A DNA stretch of 64,000 nucleotides from the NCBI GenBank assembly GCA_047495785.1, contig JBLDXI010000002.1:2418001-2482000 (forward strand), given 5' to 3'. Shown here piece by piece: positions 35,327 to 47,373 of this stretch. The notes under the pieces are model-generated. The model did not search any database. It was given only the letters and a program-made list of their open reading frames with translations, and was not told where the DNA came from. Origin of the DNA: Lepidodermella squamata (Eukaryota > Gastrotricha). The position numbers were made by a program, and so were the translations under genes. Every line of letters starts with the position of its first letter. The stretch's first letter is position 1.

Positions 35327-37904
35327 TCAAGGCAAAGGATTGTGAATGCCCCATGGGATGTGGTTGTCACGGTCCCAGCGACAAACCCTGCGGCCACAGC
35401 ATACAAGTGAAGGGTCCTTATTCACATTGTCGTAGTAAATGTCCCCACAGCATAGTTGGTAAGGATCGGGCCGGATTCTGAAAATCAACCGATAAATATT
35501 CATAAACTCTCGCAATCAATCCTTACCTAATCAATTGACCACCACAGCAGAAATGAACCTTGTCATCGAAGGGTTGGCCGTTGCAAAGTAAGGAATACTC
35601 GTAGCCGTAAGGGCTAGCGGGTAAGGGTCTTGCTTTCTCAACAGGCGGCCGTGACGGTTCGCCGTTGAATGTTGGAGCATCACGTGGTTGCAAATACTGG
35701 AAACGGTACGTAGCTGGTTGAGTCTCAACGCCGGCCGGGATGCTGATAGACGCACCCGGGATGCCTGGCCACGGGACACGGACTGATGCATTCGTTCGAC
35801 GCGCATCGCTGATTTGTTCGACGTTAGCCAGAACTGCGACTTGGCCGTTTGGTAGATGCGAAACCGGCCCAGTTGGTACTACGGCGCCGTAGTAGGCGTT
35901 CAAACGCGGCTGTTCGAACACCTTAACATTAGGATCTTCAACCTCGCGTTGTTGCTGTTGTTGTTGGTGGCGCAGGAAGCCGAATGGGAGAGCGTCGTTT
36001 TGAATGAACGATTCGCCGGCTGGTTGTAGCAGCTGGTGGTTGCTGGCATCTGCCCGTGGTACTAGGAACTTGTCACCCGTATTAGGATTTCGCTCCGCAT
36101 ATTGGCCGCGAGGGACCAAGACGTGGCCGTTCAAATGATGGCCGACCTGTCCCAACTTAGGGATTTCGGACTGAATTGTTAGCGGCAGTTGCGGGAAAGC
36201 GTCGTGCTGTTGCTGATGAATCTGAGGTTGTTTCACGTCCAATGATGGCCTGCCGTGTAAAGGCAGGAAAGAGCCGTGATTTCCCTGTTCATTCTTAGCC
36301 TGGTGATTATTGTCGCCAGCACCAGCTAGAAGTGATGGGTTTGCAAGGTTTTGCCAATATTTATGGGCCTGCGATTCGAAACTTTCAGTTGGCGGTAGAT
36401 ACAACAGAGACGGCTGGGGTAACGGGGCGCCATTCTTAAAAAAAAGAATCGAATTCATTAAGGATTTTTAGCAATTTAAGATTTCCTTACGAAGAAGACA
36501 ATGCCACTGCGACAGGTGTGAATCTTCGGCAAGAATAGAGCGGAGCCACAACACTGGCCATTTCGGTCGGAATTAGGGTAGTAGAGACCTCGGCAACAAA
36601 GACCGTCAAGCGCGCGATTTGAGTCATATGGAACGGTGCCACCACAGTACCGCGGTAGATTGATGTTATTCACAATTGTAACTGTTGCTGGTTGCAGTGG
36701 GATGATGTGATAGTCCTGGCAGCGGTAGTGATATATGTCGTACACATTCTTGCCACAGCAAGCCAAATTCGGATGAACCTGGATTTAAATACAAAAAAGT
36801 AGGATTAAGACTCTAAAATTGCGTGAAAAAAATAATAAAAAATTCCACCTTAAAATTAAAAAATTACGCATTTTTTCAACTAACATTTGCGTAGTAGACA
36901 TCGTCGCAACACAAGTATCGGCCGATTGAGTTGTTCGCGATGAAGACGTTACCGCAGCACGAGTCTTCAAGCGGGTTGTAAATGCGATCGCCGCAGTAGT
37001 CGAGCGGCTTCGGGCCGCCCTTGTCGATCGGGCGAACCGTGCAGTCCTTGTCGCAGGTTTGCGTCGCCGTGTTGTAGAACGAGTCGCAGCAGCACGCGTA
37101 GCTGGCCTTGTCTGGAACTGTGAAGAAGTTGCCGTTGCAGCATAGGGCCTGTGATGAGTTTTTAGGCAGAACGCTCGAGCCGCAGCAGTAGTCGGTCTGC
37201 GGGTTGTAGCCCTTGCCCTGGCAGAAGTCGGTCGGCACGAACGGCTGGAGGGGCGGGCGGCGCGGCACGACCTCGAGCGGCGGCGTGCACATATAGAAGC
37301 GCGTGTCGTAGGCGTTGATGCCGCAGCACGCGAGAACGCGCTCCGGATTAACAACCCAGCGCCCGTTGCAGCACAGCGAGTACTGGTCGGTTTTGTTGAC
37401 AACTTTCCGGTCGCCGTCGCCGCAGCAGCCGCAGCAGTACTGCGTGTTCGGGTCGTACATGTTCGCGCCGCAGTAGTAGTTGGTCGGCACTACGCGGTCG
37501 AGAACTTGCTGCCGAACATGCCCGAACGGCAACAGCCCGCCGGCATTTCCCGACAGCAAGAAAGTTTTCGAACTGAAAAAGCGAAATTAAACTCGAAATT
37601 AGACAAAAATCGTTAACTCACCCGTCGCAACCGAAAAGCCGCGTGTCGTAGAAGCCCGATTGGCAGCAGGCTTTGTGCAAGGAACCCGGTATGTTCGGGA
37701 AGTGGTAGCCGTTACAACACAAGTCGCTAGCATTCTGATGGAACGGAAATTTCCCGCAAAATGGCTGTGAGAAGCTAGGCAATGGCGCTAATAGTTGACC
37801 TAAAATAACGAAATGTTGTACAATTCAGAGTAAACAGCTGAAAATTTACCATGAACGACTGCGACGGCGAGGAGCAGGAGGACAGATATTTCTTTGTAAA
37901 TCAT
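35327..37904 (-). CDS. Secreted galaxin-like di-cysteine repeat protein
   Basis: Starts at 37904 with signal peptide MIYKEISVLLLLAVAVVHG. About 760 residues in six exons. From 37800 to 36490 it consists of repeats of the type CCNG-x-F, CCG, YD-x-CC (for example YCGANMYDPNTQYCCGCCG and DYCGDRIYNPLEDSCCG), the tandem-cysteine pattern of galaxins. A long Gln/Pro/His-rich segment without cysteines follows (36433-35640, with HQQQQQQ near 35965). Two more repeats close the protein (LLCNG, FCCGG; LCCGDIYY, VCCGRR). Galaxins are extracellular matrix proteins first known from coral skeleton; related repeats occur in other invertebrates. No membrane anchor. The likely role is an extracellular or cuticular structural protein, by inference. 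Confidence 0.8.
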
Positions 37905-39288
37905 TCTCGGCCTCCTATGAAAATGAAAAGGGGAGTGGCAAATGCGAGTCTTATTTATACGTTAGAAAGTGTTAATTTGCGCACTTCCTCGATTTTTAAT
38001 AAAATGTGAAGTTTAAATTCAGGACGCTTGAGTTATAATTGGCAGGTGAGGTTTTGCGACTTTGACGGGACGCGCGGCTAATTGCGGAGGTAATTAATTA
38101 GAGGAGTATATATTGACAAAGCAAATTAACACATCGAACGCAAATACACATCGGCGTGACAAAGAGCCGTTAGTTAGCAGGTTTATTATTTTTTAAGCAG
38201 GCTCGCAGCCGGCCTGGCTTGGAAGAGGGCTTATTGTTTGCGCGCATGGCGCAAAAGTCGAGCGGCGATAAAAATAAAAATAATTACCCACGTGAAAAGC
38301 AGGGAGGTTGAAGCGAATGTGACGGTTTTACTGCTTTGTTGCGGCGCTTGCCGAAATAACGGCGGTACCTCGTCAAAACCCGAGTTTTGTTCTGCGTTGT
38401 CGTGCGCGCACGCGCTCGCGCGAAGAGTCGCGGACGACGACGGTTGTCTGTTGCCTGCGCTATTTATTTATCACTCTTTTATTGCCCCCTTAACAAAACA
38501 ATTCAGCCATCGAGCTGCTGCTGCGGTACTTCTCACTATCGTGAGACTATTCACCGCACGTCTAAAAGTCGCTATAAGCCAAATAGTGGTGAGCGCAAAA
38601 ATTAATGCGCCTCATTGCTAATAATTTTGCGGCAAGTGCGCGCGCTTGCAACTCACCGGCGCGCTTGTGTTTATCTATTCACAATTAACAATCGCTATCA
38701 TAATTATACTATTATTATTATAATTTGGAAAATCTGCTCGCAAAAATAAGAAGCCTTTTATTAATTCATACCGTCGCTCGCATTCTCTCAAATTTCTTGG
38801 CGTCGTCCTCACGCGTCCATGGTAAAAAATCTAACAGCCTTCATCTCACTTTTGTTTGTCTATTGGCCACTTAACTCGATGCGCAACTTTCAAATTATTA
38901 CCGCTGATGCTGCTTTGTCTCAGGAAATGTACTGCACAGAGCGCGCGTAATTATCATTTGTCGGCTTTCATGTTACCTATTTGAATAAACATTTTTACAA
39001 CTTGTCGCGCTATTGCGATTATCATCATCTCATCAAAATTACACGCCAACATTTAATGAGAAAACACGCTGGGAAAAAGCGGCCCGCATAATATCAGGTG
39101 AAAAATATAAAAATGGAAAGACAAGGAAATTCTCAATTTCACGTTTTATTATGAAAAACTGATCTCTTTTCGGAGTCAATAATCGCCTACGTCGGAGATG
39201 GGTGACAGTATGAAAAAGCTATACAAATGAGGCGCAAAATACGAAAATGACTTAGTTTTTTCTACAATAATTATACACGATTTCAACG
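37905..39288. other. Upstream region of galaxin-like gene; no gene seen
   Basis: GC-mixed sequence between the galaxin-like start and the end of the LRR gene. A 127-codon plus-strand frame at 38238-38621 has basic, low-complexity composition, no signal peptide or domain, and overlaps CpG-rich sequence with many CGCG runs. I do not accept it as a gene. Confidence 0.45.
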
Positions 39289-41100
39289 CTACTCGGCCAG
39301 AATAAATATGAGAGCCATTATAGATATGGTTAGTGTGACTGATTTCAGGGTTATCGGCGACTCGGCACTACTCGCCTTTCGTTGCATTTGATCGACCAGC
39401 GACGTTTCGACGACATTCTCGCCGTCAGGTATCATCGAGTCGTCGGCTTTATTCGCGCCGGTTTCCGCGCTGTCGACGACCTCGGCCGGCGCTAGTTCAC
39501 TAGCTATCACGTCGCGGCACTCGTCGTCACGCGCGTTGGCCACCCACGCGTCGTTGAGCAGCAACTCGCTGTGCATTTGCGGCATTAGCAGCGCGTACTT
39601 GCGCAGGTCGGCGCAAATGTCGACCAGTTTGTCCTTGAACCGGCTGATCAGCACGGCGGTCTGCGGGTCATTGCACGGGATCGGATTGCCAGCCAGCCGC
39701 AACTCCTCGCCCACGCTGGTCAGGGCGAGTTTCCAGAATTCAGATTTAGCCAGGTAGCGAACCCCGATTTGGGACGCGTCAAGGATCCGCAAGCTTGATG
39801 CTACGTCACCCCCTGGCGATAAAAGTGGGACAAGGCCCTGAGGGTTACCGAAATCGATAGCTCCGCCACTTCGGCTGATGTACAACTCTTCGATCGGGCC
39901 AGCCCGGCAGAACGCGCCGGTAACTAGCCTCAAACCAGGGCAGTCGGACAAATCGACCCGTTGTAGCACTGTTGAGAAAGCGAACGATTTCGGCAGAACA
40001 GCTAGCTTTGAGTTGTTGGATAAATCCAAAATCTTAAGACCAGTCAATCCGAGGAGGGTGAAGCTGTCAACCTCTAGTAACCCATTTCCAGATAAATCCA
40101 GCTCAATAAGGTGCTCACCCAACGGGGCGAGTGTCCCAACGTCGATTTTCACGATACCGCAATCGCTTAGTAGCAATTTTTTTACTTTCGCACCTTGGAA
40201 TGAGGACCGATGTAGGCGTAGGCCGATGTTCCGGCTCAAGTCAACCAGTTCGAGTTGCACACCGGAGAAAGAGTTAGGCAGCAAGTCTTTGATGTTGTTG
40301 TTATCGAGGTAGATACGTTTCAAGCTTCGTAGCCCGGAAAAGGCCCAGCCTTTGATCTCGCGAATCGAATTCTGGCTGAGGTAGAGGGTCGACAGTGAGT
40401 CGGCCATAGTCGCATGGCCGAGATTCGGAACTTCGCCCAATCGGCAGAGGACGAGAACTAGAGTTCGGATCACAGCGTCACGGAACGAATTCGGCGTCAA
40501 AGTCAGACCGCCGCGTAATTTGTGAAGAAAAACCGACTCAAGCTCGGCGCCTGCAAATGCATCATCTCGAAGCACGACGGGCCGCGAATTTTCGGCGAGT
40601 TCAAAATGCTTCAGCGATTTCAACGGGCGAAATGACGCTGGTAGAATTTCCGCCACTCCGCAGTTTCGCAGGATAATTTCGGTAATATTCAGCGTTCGAG
40701 TGAAATTGCCCTGTCCGATGTGGTCGTAATTAATCCTATTCGAGCTTATGTAAAGAAACTGAGCATTGTCTGGAATAAGGGTCGATTCCTATAATTCAGC
40801 AAAAAATTGAATAATTCAACAATTTCAGAATCAATTTCTCACCTGGAGAGGCTCTACGTCAGTGTCGTTACAGGCAACTGTTGTGTTTTCCGAGTTGCAA
40901 TAGCAGTTACTCATATTCCCCTCTAAAGGGATCATCGTAGCTGCGAGTTCGTCCAGCAATGCCCCAGCTGGGTCTGTTGTAGTAGCCAGAGCGTCACCTG
41001 AAGGTTGTAGTACGATGTCGTAGAGGGCTGAAGCAGGGCCAGCGAGAGGCATCAGGATTAACACCGTCGCAAGAAAAATCAAACTGCTGCGCTCAAACAT
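39289..41100 (-). CDS. Leucine-rich-repeat surface protein, probably GPI-anchored
   Basis: Two exons: 41100-40844 and 40791-39289, about 590 residues. The start at 41100 is chosen because a signal peptide follows (SSLIFLATVLILMPLAGPASA). A cysteine-containing N-cap (NCYCNSENTTVACNDTD) precedes about a dozen LRRs of the LxxLxLxxNxI type (LSTLYLSQNSIREI, LKRIYLDNNNIKDL, LIELDLSGNGLLEV, LKILDLSNN). A C-cap with NPIPCNDP and CADL follows. The protein ends in a hydrophobic tail (LTISIMALIFILAE) with nothing cytoplasmic after it, the pattern of a GPI-anchor signal. Extracellular LRR proteins of this form act in adhesion or matrix organisation. The specific orthologue is not recognised. Confidence 0.85.
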
Positions 41101-42704
41101 CTTCCTTAATAAAAAACGCTTCAACCACCTAGTGCGAATAAAAAAGTTTCGATTAATAACAGCTTCTTTAGGGCAACATGGCCGGTGCACTTCATCTGCA
41201 TATTTATCGCTAAGAGTAATTCAATAAGAATGTGGTCTCAAAAGCTTATGAGCTAAAATATTCAAAATAAATTAAGAAAAAATAGCAATAAATAATTTAT
41301 TATTATTACTGGCATGTAAAATGAATTGCTAAACAAAGAAAACCAGGAAAAAATAGGGAAAAAACGTAACAATTTTTATAAAATTGAATATACCAAAAGT
41401 TCATGCGATTTGAGTTTGGTAGAGCGTTAAAATCATTACTAATAGCGATGTCCTAATGTAGTAACGCTGGCGATCAAGTCGTGTTGCAATTTTTCTAACG
41501 AGTTTACTGCGCCAATTGAAAGGGCGAAACGGGCGTCGCGGCTGCTGAGGACAGTAGTAATAGGGGTCGAGCGGCGCCAAAGTGGTGTGTAATCTTCGAG
41601 TGTGTTCAGATGTGATTTATATCGCTACAGCTGGGCGCAATCGTTATTATTATTACTACCGCCGAGCGTCAAAATATTCCCTGTTATAAGTAAATAGCAG
41701 AACAAATGATCACTGCGCGTTTATGGACTGCTTTATATATATAAGGACGCGCAGTGTCCGCGCTGCTCTCTCCTCATCCGTCATCTATCGCCATCGTCCG
41801 ATCGCGTTTCCAATGAAATATTTCAATTTCGATAATAATAATAATAATAATAACAAGGCATTTAAAGATGACTGCTGTCCAGCGCGCGCTGTCGCGGTTA
41901 TTATTACGCGCAGCGCCTTGGCGGCAGGATCGCGCGCGAGACCAAGCGCAGGGGCCAGGGCGCAGAAACAAATTGGCCACTTTGCTGCAGTGTAAGGCAT
42001 AAACACGCGCGCAATAACAACAACAATAAAAGACAAAGGAGGATAAGCGTTTGCGAATTTATTACACGCAATAGCGCTATTAATATGAAGCAGAATGTCA
42101 AGATTTTGCTGCCGCCACTGCCGCCGCCGCCGCCGCCTTTCAATTCGATACACATTTGTAGCAATTTGGCTAGTACGCGCCATCGATTTTTCTTAGAGCC
42201 AGGCCTAGCGCCTGAGCGTGTGACGGCTTGTCTGGCTGGCCGCTAGTTACATGTCTCTTGACTCTTTCATGACTAGTTATTTCGGCCATTCATTCACTCG
42301 ACGCGCTCATTCAATCAGCCGGGCGCGTGCGGGTCGCGAACTCGCAAATGACAGTAGCCAGGCATTCGCTGCTTCACAGGGATTTGATTTCTTGACGTTT
42401 CGTCCACAGCCGCGTTGGCATCTTCGGAAGCGTTAGTCAAGCTGTTATAGCCGATCGTAATTATTTTACTAGATTACTATAAATAAATAAAATAGTCTAC
42501 CCTTTTAGTAATCGTTAATATTAGGACGCGCACAATATTTGCTCGGCCTAAAGTTTTGATCGTACTTATTCGGCCGATAAACATTCGACCACCTTATTTT
42601 TCGTCTCGGTTCACTGGAAAAATAACGTAATAAGAAACGAGCTTTATTTCGGACGCAACATTCATTTTGAGTGATTGCCGTTTTTGAAATAAAATATTCG
42701 AAAA
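41101..42704. other. Gene-free region upstream of the LRR gene
   Basis: Contains an AAT trinucleotide run (about 41832-41853) and a TATATATATAAGG stretch near 41738 that resembles a TATA box. CGCG-rich DNA with a run of CCG repeats lies near 42115-42135. Open frames here reflect simple-sequence composition. I could not find a spliced gene. Confidence 0.4.
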
Positions 42705-42893
42705 TTAGGTTGATTGCTGCGACGTAGTTCCGTGATCCATATAAAACCAATAAAATCCAACACCACCAAGGAGAATTAGACCAACAACAATGAAAGTCAC
42801 CGATATCTGAAATGATAATTACAGACAATGGAAATAATTATTTACGTTTTTTCTCACCAGTATATCTGTTGTTCTGTCGCCAGTTTCACCCAT
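42705..42893 (-). CDS. 45-residue single-pass membrane micropeptide
   Basis: Two exons, 42893-42858 and 42806-42705, joined across a 51-bp intron with GTGAG donor and TTTCAG acceptor. N-terminus MGETGDRTTDIL is polar. Residues about 13-36 (ISVTFIVVGLILLGGVGFYW) form one membrane span; the tail is MDHGTTSQQST. No signal-peptide cleavage pattern. It lies at the edge of a cluster of similar-sized genes but shows no clear sequence kinship to them. Coding status rests on the clean splice sites and the hydrophobic design of so short a frame. Confidence 0.6.
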
Positions 42894-43735
42894 GTTCAAT
42901 AGCTATCGATTATAGCAGAGTTGAAAAAGCGGTCATATAAGCTAGGTAAGTGGTCTGCTGGCTCGAAGTAATGACTAACAGAGGACAAATAAATTATATG
43001 AAATCCGTGTAGTAAAACTATGAAACCAGAAACAAAACACAGCGCTGGGATTCACCATCCGCGGATATTGGCTTTGTTCTAGCTATATATATGGCTTCAT
43101 CAATCTTTTTATAATAATACATGCCAATTGTCAAAACAATGACTGCTGCTCATTACTAATGGTCCGCTGGAGCAAAAGCCATTATTTTTTTAGAATACAA
43201 AGTCAAGTTTTTGATTGGAATCGCCGCAAATTGGAAATGACCCAGTAAAACAATGGCACTGCTTGGAACAATTATTCCTTTGAAAAAATGCAACGCGGTA
43301 TAGCCAAAAAAATTGGAACAAAATGACGAAATGTCAAACTGACCTTCATTTTATACAAGACGACAAAAACAGCACTTGTCAAAAGTTTACAACTTTATTA
43401 TCGTCATTTACATCAAATTAGAATCGAGTATTTTTTCCGAGGTGTCAGCATTTGATGGATTCACAACAAGTATTTGTAACGAAAAAAAAATAGAATAAAA
43501 CCCAGATACCAAAACTAAATAAGATTCTGCATCAATGGCGAAGAAGGTGAAGCAGCAGCATCATCGATGGCACGATCTCCAAATTATTTTATACACATGC
43601 TGTGACGATACTGCGATTTCAAGTATGGCTTTGAGATAAAAGCTACAGCGTCGAATGAGCAAAAAACACGGCGAATAGATATTGCGACTGCAGCGTTATA
43701 CAAATACAAGGGCGGTGATTCGGTCGATTGTGCTG

Positions 43736-43879
43736 TTAAGTTTGTCCCGAGTTGACATAGAAGGCTAGATATAGGGTCAAGCAAGCCGCCGCCAGGGTGA
43801 ACATTGCTGCGAAGAGGGCCAAGAACGAGCCGGTAATATTGTAGCAATTACTATAACCCTTTGATGTATCCGCGGCCAT
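43736..43879 (-). CDS. 47-residue single-pass membrane micropeptide, paralogue 1
   Basis: Uninterrupted frame starting MAADTSKGYSNCYNITGSF, with one membrane span (residues about 17-40) and ending YLAFYVNSGQT. The neighbour at 44324-44458 shares the MAA start, the G-S-F/A-S-F-LAL block and the whole YLAFYVNSGQT tail. Conservation of the protein with divergence of the DNA between two copies is the main evidence that it is a real gene. NIT is a possible glycosylation site if the N-terminus is lumenal. Function unknown. Confidence 0.75.
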   Translation of the reverse strand: MAADTSKGYSNCYNITGSFLALFAAMFTLAAACLTLYLAFYVNSGQT

Positions 43880-44323
43880 TTTGCCGAAAAGTCAAACAGT
43901 CTCACAAATAAAACCTAAAAAAAAATACAAAAAATTATAATTTAGTAACCAAATTTTTTATTAATATAAAGATAATATATAACAAGCAGGCAGGTTACCG
44001 CGCCCCGCTTCGAGTGCCAGCGAATTGTTGTGTATTGCTCGGTAATAGCTCGACATTATTGTCCCTGTTGTTGAGCGGGGTGGAAAGAGTGCAGCGTATT
44101 TGCAGACCTTTACACAATAGGGATTACCAATAGGGGCGGACAAATACGGCCTAATTCGAGGTCACGTCATGCTACCGGGGTGCGGTAACGATGCCGAATC
44201 TTGATACTGCGGCTGCTGTCAAGAGATAATGAACATTGAGCACACACTTGTTGCGATTGAAGTATGCATCCGATAATGTTGGGATTATACAGAGTATTTC
44301 GAATAAGTTGCGTCCGCGTTGCC

Positions 44324-44458
44324 TTAGGTTTGCCCTGAATTCACGTAGAAGGCTAGGTAGACGGCCACCCCGGCGGCTATGATAACGGCAAGAGCTGCGA
44401 TCAGCGCCAGGAAGGAGGCAGCGATCGTGTAGCCGTTTGCAATGGTTGTCGCTGCCAT
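44324..44458 (-). CDS. 44-residue single-pass membrane micropeptide, paralogue 2
   Basis: Intronless frame starting MAATTIANGYTIAASFLAL, with a membrane span (residues about 10-36, Ala/Ile-rich) and the tail YLAFYVNSGQT, identical to that of the copy at 43736-43879. It is three residues shorter at the N-terminal side than that copy. The aromatic tail (YxAFY) resembles YNAYY in the three plus-strand peptides at 46.7-47.9 kb, suggesting one superfamily. Role unknown; regulators of membrane pumps or channels are often of this size and form, but that is only analogy. Confidence 0.75.
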   Translation of the reverse strand: MAATTIANGYTIAASFLALIAALAVIIAAGVAVYLAFYVNSGQT

Positions 44459-45272
44459 GTTTTCTCACGTTACTTGCAACGTGTTTCAATCAATTACAGA
44501 AGAAACACACAATCCTAATGCAAGCAATAGGAAATCTTACAAACATCGCAGCAAATTTTGTGAAAGTTTTTGACCACCTGTGGATGCCATGCAATATTAT
44601 TATTTTAGCGTGGAAATTTCTTTGTGCGAAGCCCGCGGAGCGTGCGCGCTTCTGGCCACCGTTCTTTGCAACAACTTTGCAACAGTGTTTTCAAACTCTT
44701 TTTAAGCAACGCGCGTCGCCTGCTGTCGAGCTTCTTTTTTCTGCTGCGTGACACTCGCAGTTGTAAACAATGCCGAATATAATAGCTGGCGAAGATCCGG
44801 CTCGGTTGACCGCAGCAAGCCGACACAATCAAGCGTCAATTACTGTTGCAATGCGCTGCTATACATACTCTTGGAAAATATAATGAGCGCGTAAACAAAC
44901 AGCTCTGTAACGAAATTTTTCCAACGGCTTTGCAAAAACACAACATGATGGATATGATGGCTGAAACGTGCTACTGAGCTTTACTCGCGCTGGCCTCATC
45001 GTTTCACTGACAATTTTTCTCAATAGTAACCGCGCGTCTCGCCGACAACGGCCTCATCGTACAGTTTTATTCGACCTTTTTCAAAGCCAACTTATTCTAA
45101 AATAGGTCATTTTCGCCTGTCATTTTTTGTTGACAAACTAGAGGCTGCTCTGTCCCTTGTGAAATAAGGCTTAAAGCACTCAGGCAATAATGACCTCCTC
45201 TAACCCAAATAGGAAAAGAAGTGTTTATTTCTAACAATTTTCCCGAACAATTATTCAGGCTATTTTATTAGT

Positions 45273-45923
45273 TCAACTGACTAAAATTCCAGCTTCGATT
45301 TGGCCGTAGAGTCTAGCCCCTTCACTGCGCTCAGTTTTTGTCACAGAGGCATCGTCTAACATTTTCAGTTTCGGAAATTTCGAAGCCACGTAACACCTAT
45401 TTTTTTTCATAAAATTAAGAATTTAAATTTAAGGAGGCATTATTATTTACCTGTAGTCGTGAATTTCGAATGTTGTCGAAGCCATTGTAGGGCCGTTGTT
45501 TTGAGGGAATCGGTCGAAACCTTCCCCATAGGTCAAACCGGGAGTTCCAGGGTTCATCATCAAGCTTAGCCAAGTTAGGTTAGGTAGGCTAACACACAAT
45601 CGATCGACAAAGAAGGCTGTTAGATATTTCGCAGAAATAAGAAATTAATTATTAAGGCGGCCTTTTTACTTACTTAAATTGTCAATTTTATTGTTATTCA
45701 ACCATAATAACCGAAGCTCGGGCGAGTAGGGGAAGACCACGTGTGAAGTAATCGCATTTCTATCTAGCACTAGGGAGGTTAGCTTGGGGAAGTCACGGAG
45801 AAAGGCCACGTCCGAAAATTCATTCCCAGTCAAGTCCAACTCAGCGATGCCATCGGCTCCCCGAACAACCCAATCCGGCAAGGCTGCTAGTCCCTGCCCG
45901 GTAAGATTGACCTTCTTGCTCAT
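45273..45923 (-). CDS. LRMDA-like leucine-rich repeat protein
   Basis: Three exons: 45923-45676, about 45630-45449, and about 45391-45273, some 180 residues without signal peptide, so cytoplasmic. LRRs: IAELDLTGNEF, LTSLVLDRNAIT, LRLLWLNNNKIDNL, LTWLSLMMNP. The end reads DYRCYVASKFPKLKMLDDASVTKTERSEGARLYG. The pattern NP...Y-R-x-Y-V-x-x-x-P-x-LK-x-LD-x-x-x-VT-x-x-ER in a short LRR protein is that of LRMDA (C10orf11), a vertebrate melanocyte-differentiation protein. I call orthology likely rather than proven. It is embedded in the micropeptide cluster. Confidence 0.72.
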
Positions 45924-46058
45924 AGTGCGGAATATACTATCCTATATCATCCGGCTTTTCTTGGGCATAAACACTTTTTCCAGAAAACACTGATAAGATA
46001 ATATAGTTTATCGTAATATTAGTTTATTTTTGTAACAAGCGCATGAATCATAGTAGCC

Positions 46059-46298
46059 TCAAACAAGCTTCTCCCCGGCACGTGACCTCAATTGATAGCC
46101 GGCGTAGTCAGCGGTGGTAGTGGTAAGGCCAGTTCGGTCCTTACTTTTATCGTCAGCGTAGTCAAGTTGAATTTCGTTCTTTTGATCGACAGTCGAGCCA
46201 ACGTAGTAGAAAATAGCAGCTCCGATGAATAGAACAGTCGCGACTATGAACATTACGCCGATGAGAGCATGGCACTGTTGCACAGTTAGGAAACTCAT
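46059..46298 (-). CDS. 79-residue single-pass membrane protein
   Basis: Intronless frame starting MSFLTVQQCHALIGVMF, one membrane span (residues about 12-33, VMFIVATVLFIGAAIFYYVG). A charged, Tyr-containing tail follows (QLDYADDKSKD, TTADYAGYQLRSRAGEKLV). The frame is open further upstream, but the ATG at 46298 gives the best membrane-protein layout. No family recognised. It neighbours the plus-strand micropeptides head to head, about 390 bp away. Confidence 0.6.
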   Translation of the reverse strand: MSFLTVQQCHALIGVMFIVATVLFIGAAIFYYVGSTVDQKNEIQLDYADDKSKDRTGLTTTTADYAGYQLRSRAGEKLV

Positions 46299-46686
46299 AA
46301 TGTGTAGTTGGTTTGATATTATAAAAATGTAAGAAATACTGCGTTGCGAACACGATATTCTTGAGCGCAGAAAATTGCCACTGCGTGCGACCGCGGTCGA
46401 GCTGTTTTCTTGCTTTGTTTTTGTCGTGACCGGGCTATTGTATTCGCAACGCAAACGCGCGGCAAACAATAGCCTTCAAAAAATTGGCGCAAGTTTCAGC
46501 GCGTAAATATCCAACTTCAATGGGGTAACAGAGAAGAACTTAACAATGATTCCATTTTTGTTTAAGTACCTAAGGTCCAAAATTTTTGTAAGAAATCAGA
46601 GTGAAGGCTTAGTAATTACGTATTTTTCGACGTATTTTAGAATTTTTTATACCTAAATTGGGCGATTTGTTAGACCGGCAAATCGA

Positions 46687-46821
46687 ATGGGAACAAGCAA
46701 CATCAACACTTACACAATCGTTATAGCGATTCTCGGCTTCATCGCCGCCGTATTGGGCATCATTAGCTGCATGTTCTTCCTCTACAACGCCTACTACACC
46801 CAGGCTGCTCTGACCAACTAA
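46687..46821 (+). CDS. 44-residue membrane micropeptide, tandem copy 1
   Basis: Intronless frame MGTSNINTYTIVIAILGF, a membrane span (residues about 10-31), then MFFLYNAYYTQAALTN. Two further copies of exactly 44 residues follow at 47374 and 47726. The protein is far better conserved between copies than the DNA around them. MGT-x-N-x-NT-x-TIV at the start and MFFLYNAYY-x-QA-x-LTN at the end are the fixed parts. An ATTTTAG about 35 bp upstream could serve as a splice acceptor for a leader or 5' exon. Function unknown. Confidence 0.8.
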   Translation: MGTSNINTYTIVIAILGFIAAVLGIISCMFFLYNAYYTQAALTN

Positions 46822-47373
46822 AACGGCGGGAAGCATGCATCGCTTGGCTCAACTGCTCATCTATCGTCATACGATTATTCGGATCTCCGTTATAATTGCC
46901 ACTTGTAAATTGCCTGCATGAGTTATATTAATATCCACCTTAATATCTCAACACTTTATTTTGCATGCTCAATCGATTATACTCGCATGATTTTACTGTC
47001 GGAAATTGCGCTATTATTTTAATAAATTTCTTGCCTTTGGAATATAATTGCATCGCTCCTATCTTCGAAATCGGTGAAAGGCATGTATCGCTGTTCTGCA
47101 TGTAAAATTGAATTTTTTATTAAGAGGTCGAATGACAGAAATGTCTACTTTTGCATGATATCTTCACTTGGCCTGCGCAGTTTCGATGTTCCAGTTGCGA
47201 CTTAAGTGCACGCTTAAAAACTAAATTAAGGTGGATAAGGCGCTGACTACATTTTTGTCTATAAACGGCCACCTTAATTGTTCATGATATCCGAATCTAT
47301 CTCATTCCACTGTTTTGAGAAATTCTTTCTAGTTGGCTCTGTAATAGGTGTTTCAATAATACGCTGATATATT

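Noticed and set aside
36785-37402. Arg/Thr/Ala-rich 205-codon minus-strand frame
   Set aside because: It is an alternate frame of the galaxin-like exon, whose own frame has regular cysteine repeats.
38238-38621. 127-codon plus-strand open frame
   Set aside because: Basic, CpG-driven composition, no domain, signal peptide or splice context; it overlaps another equally open frame.
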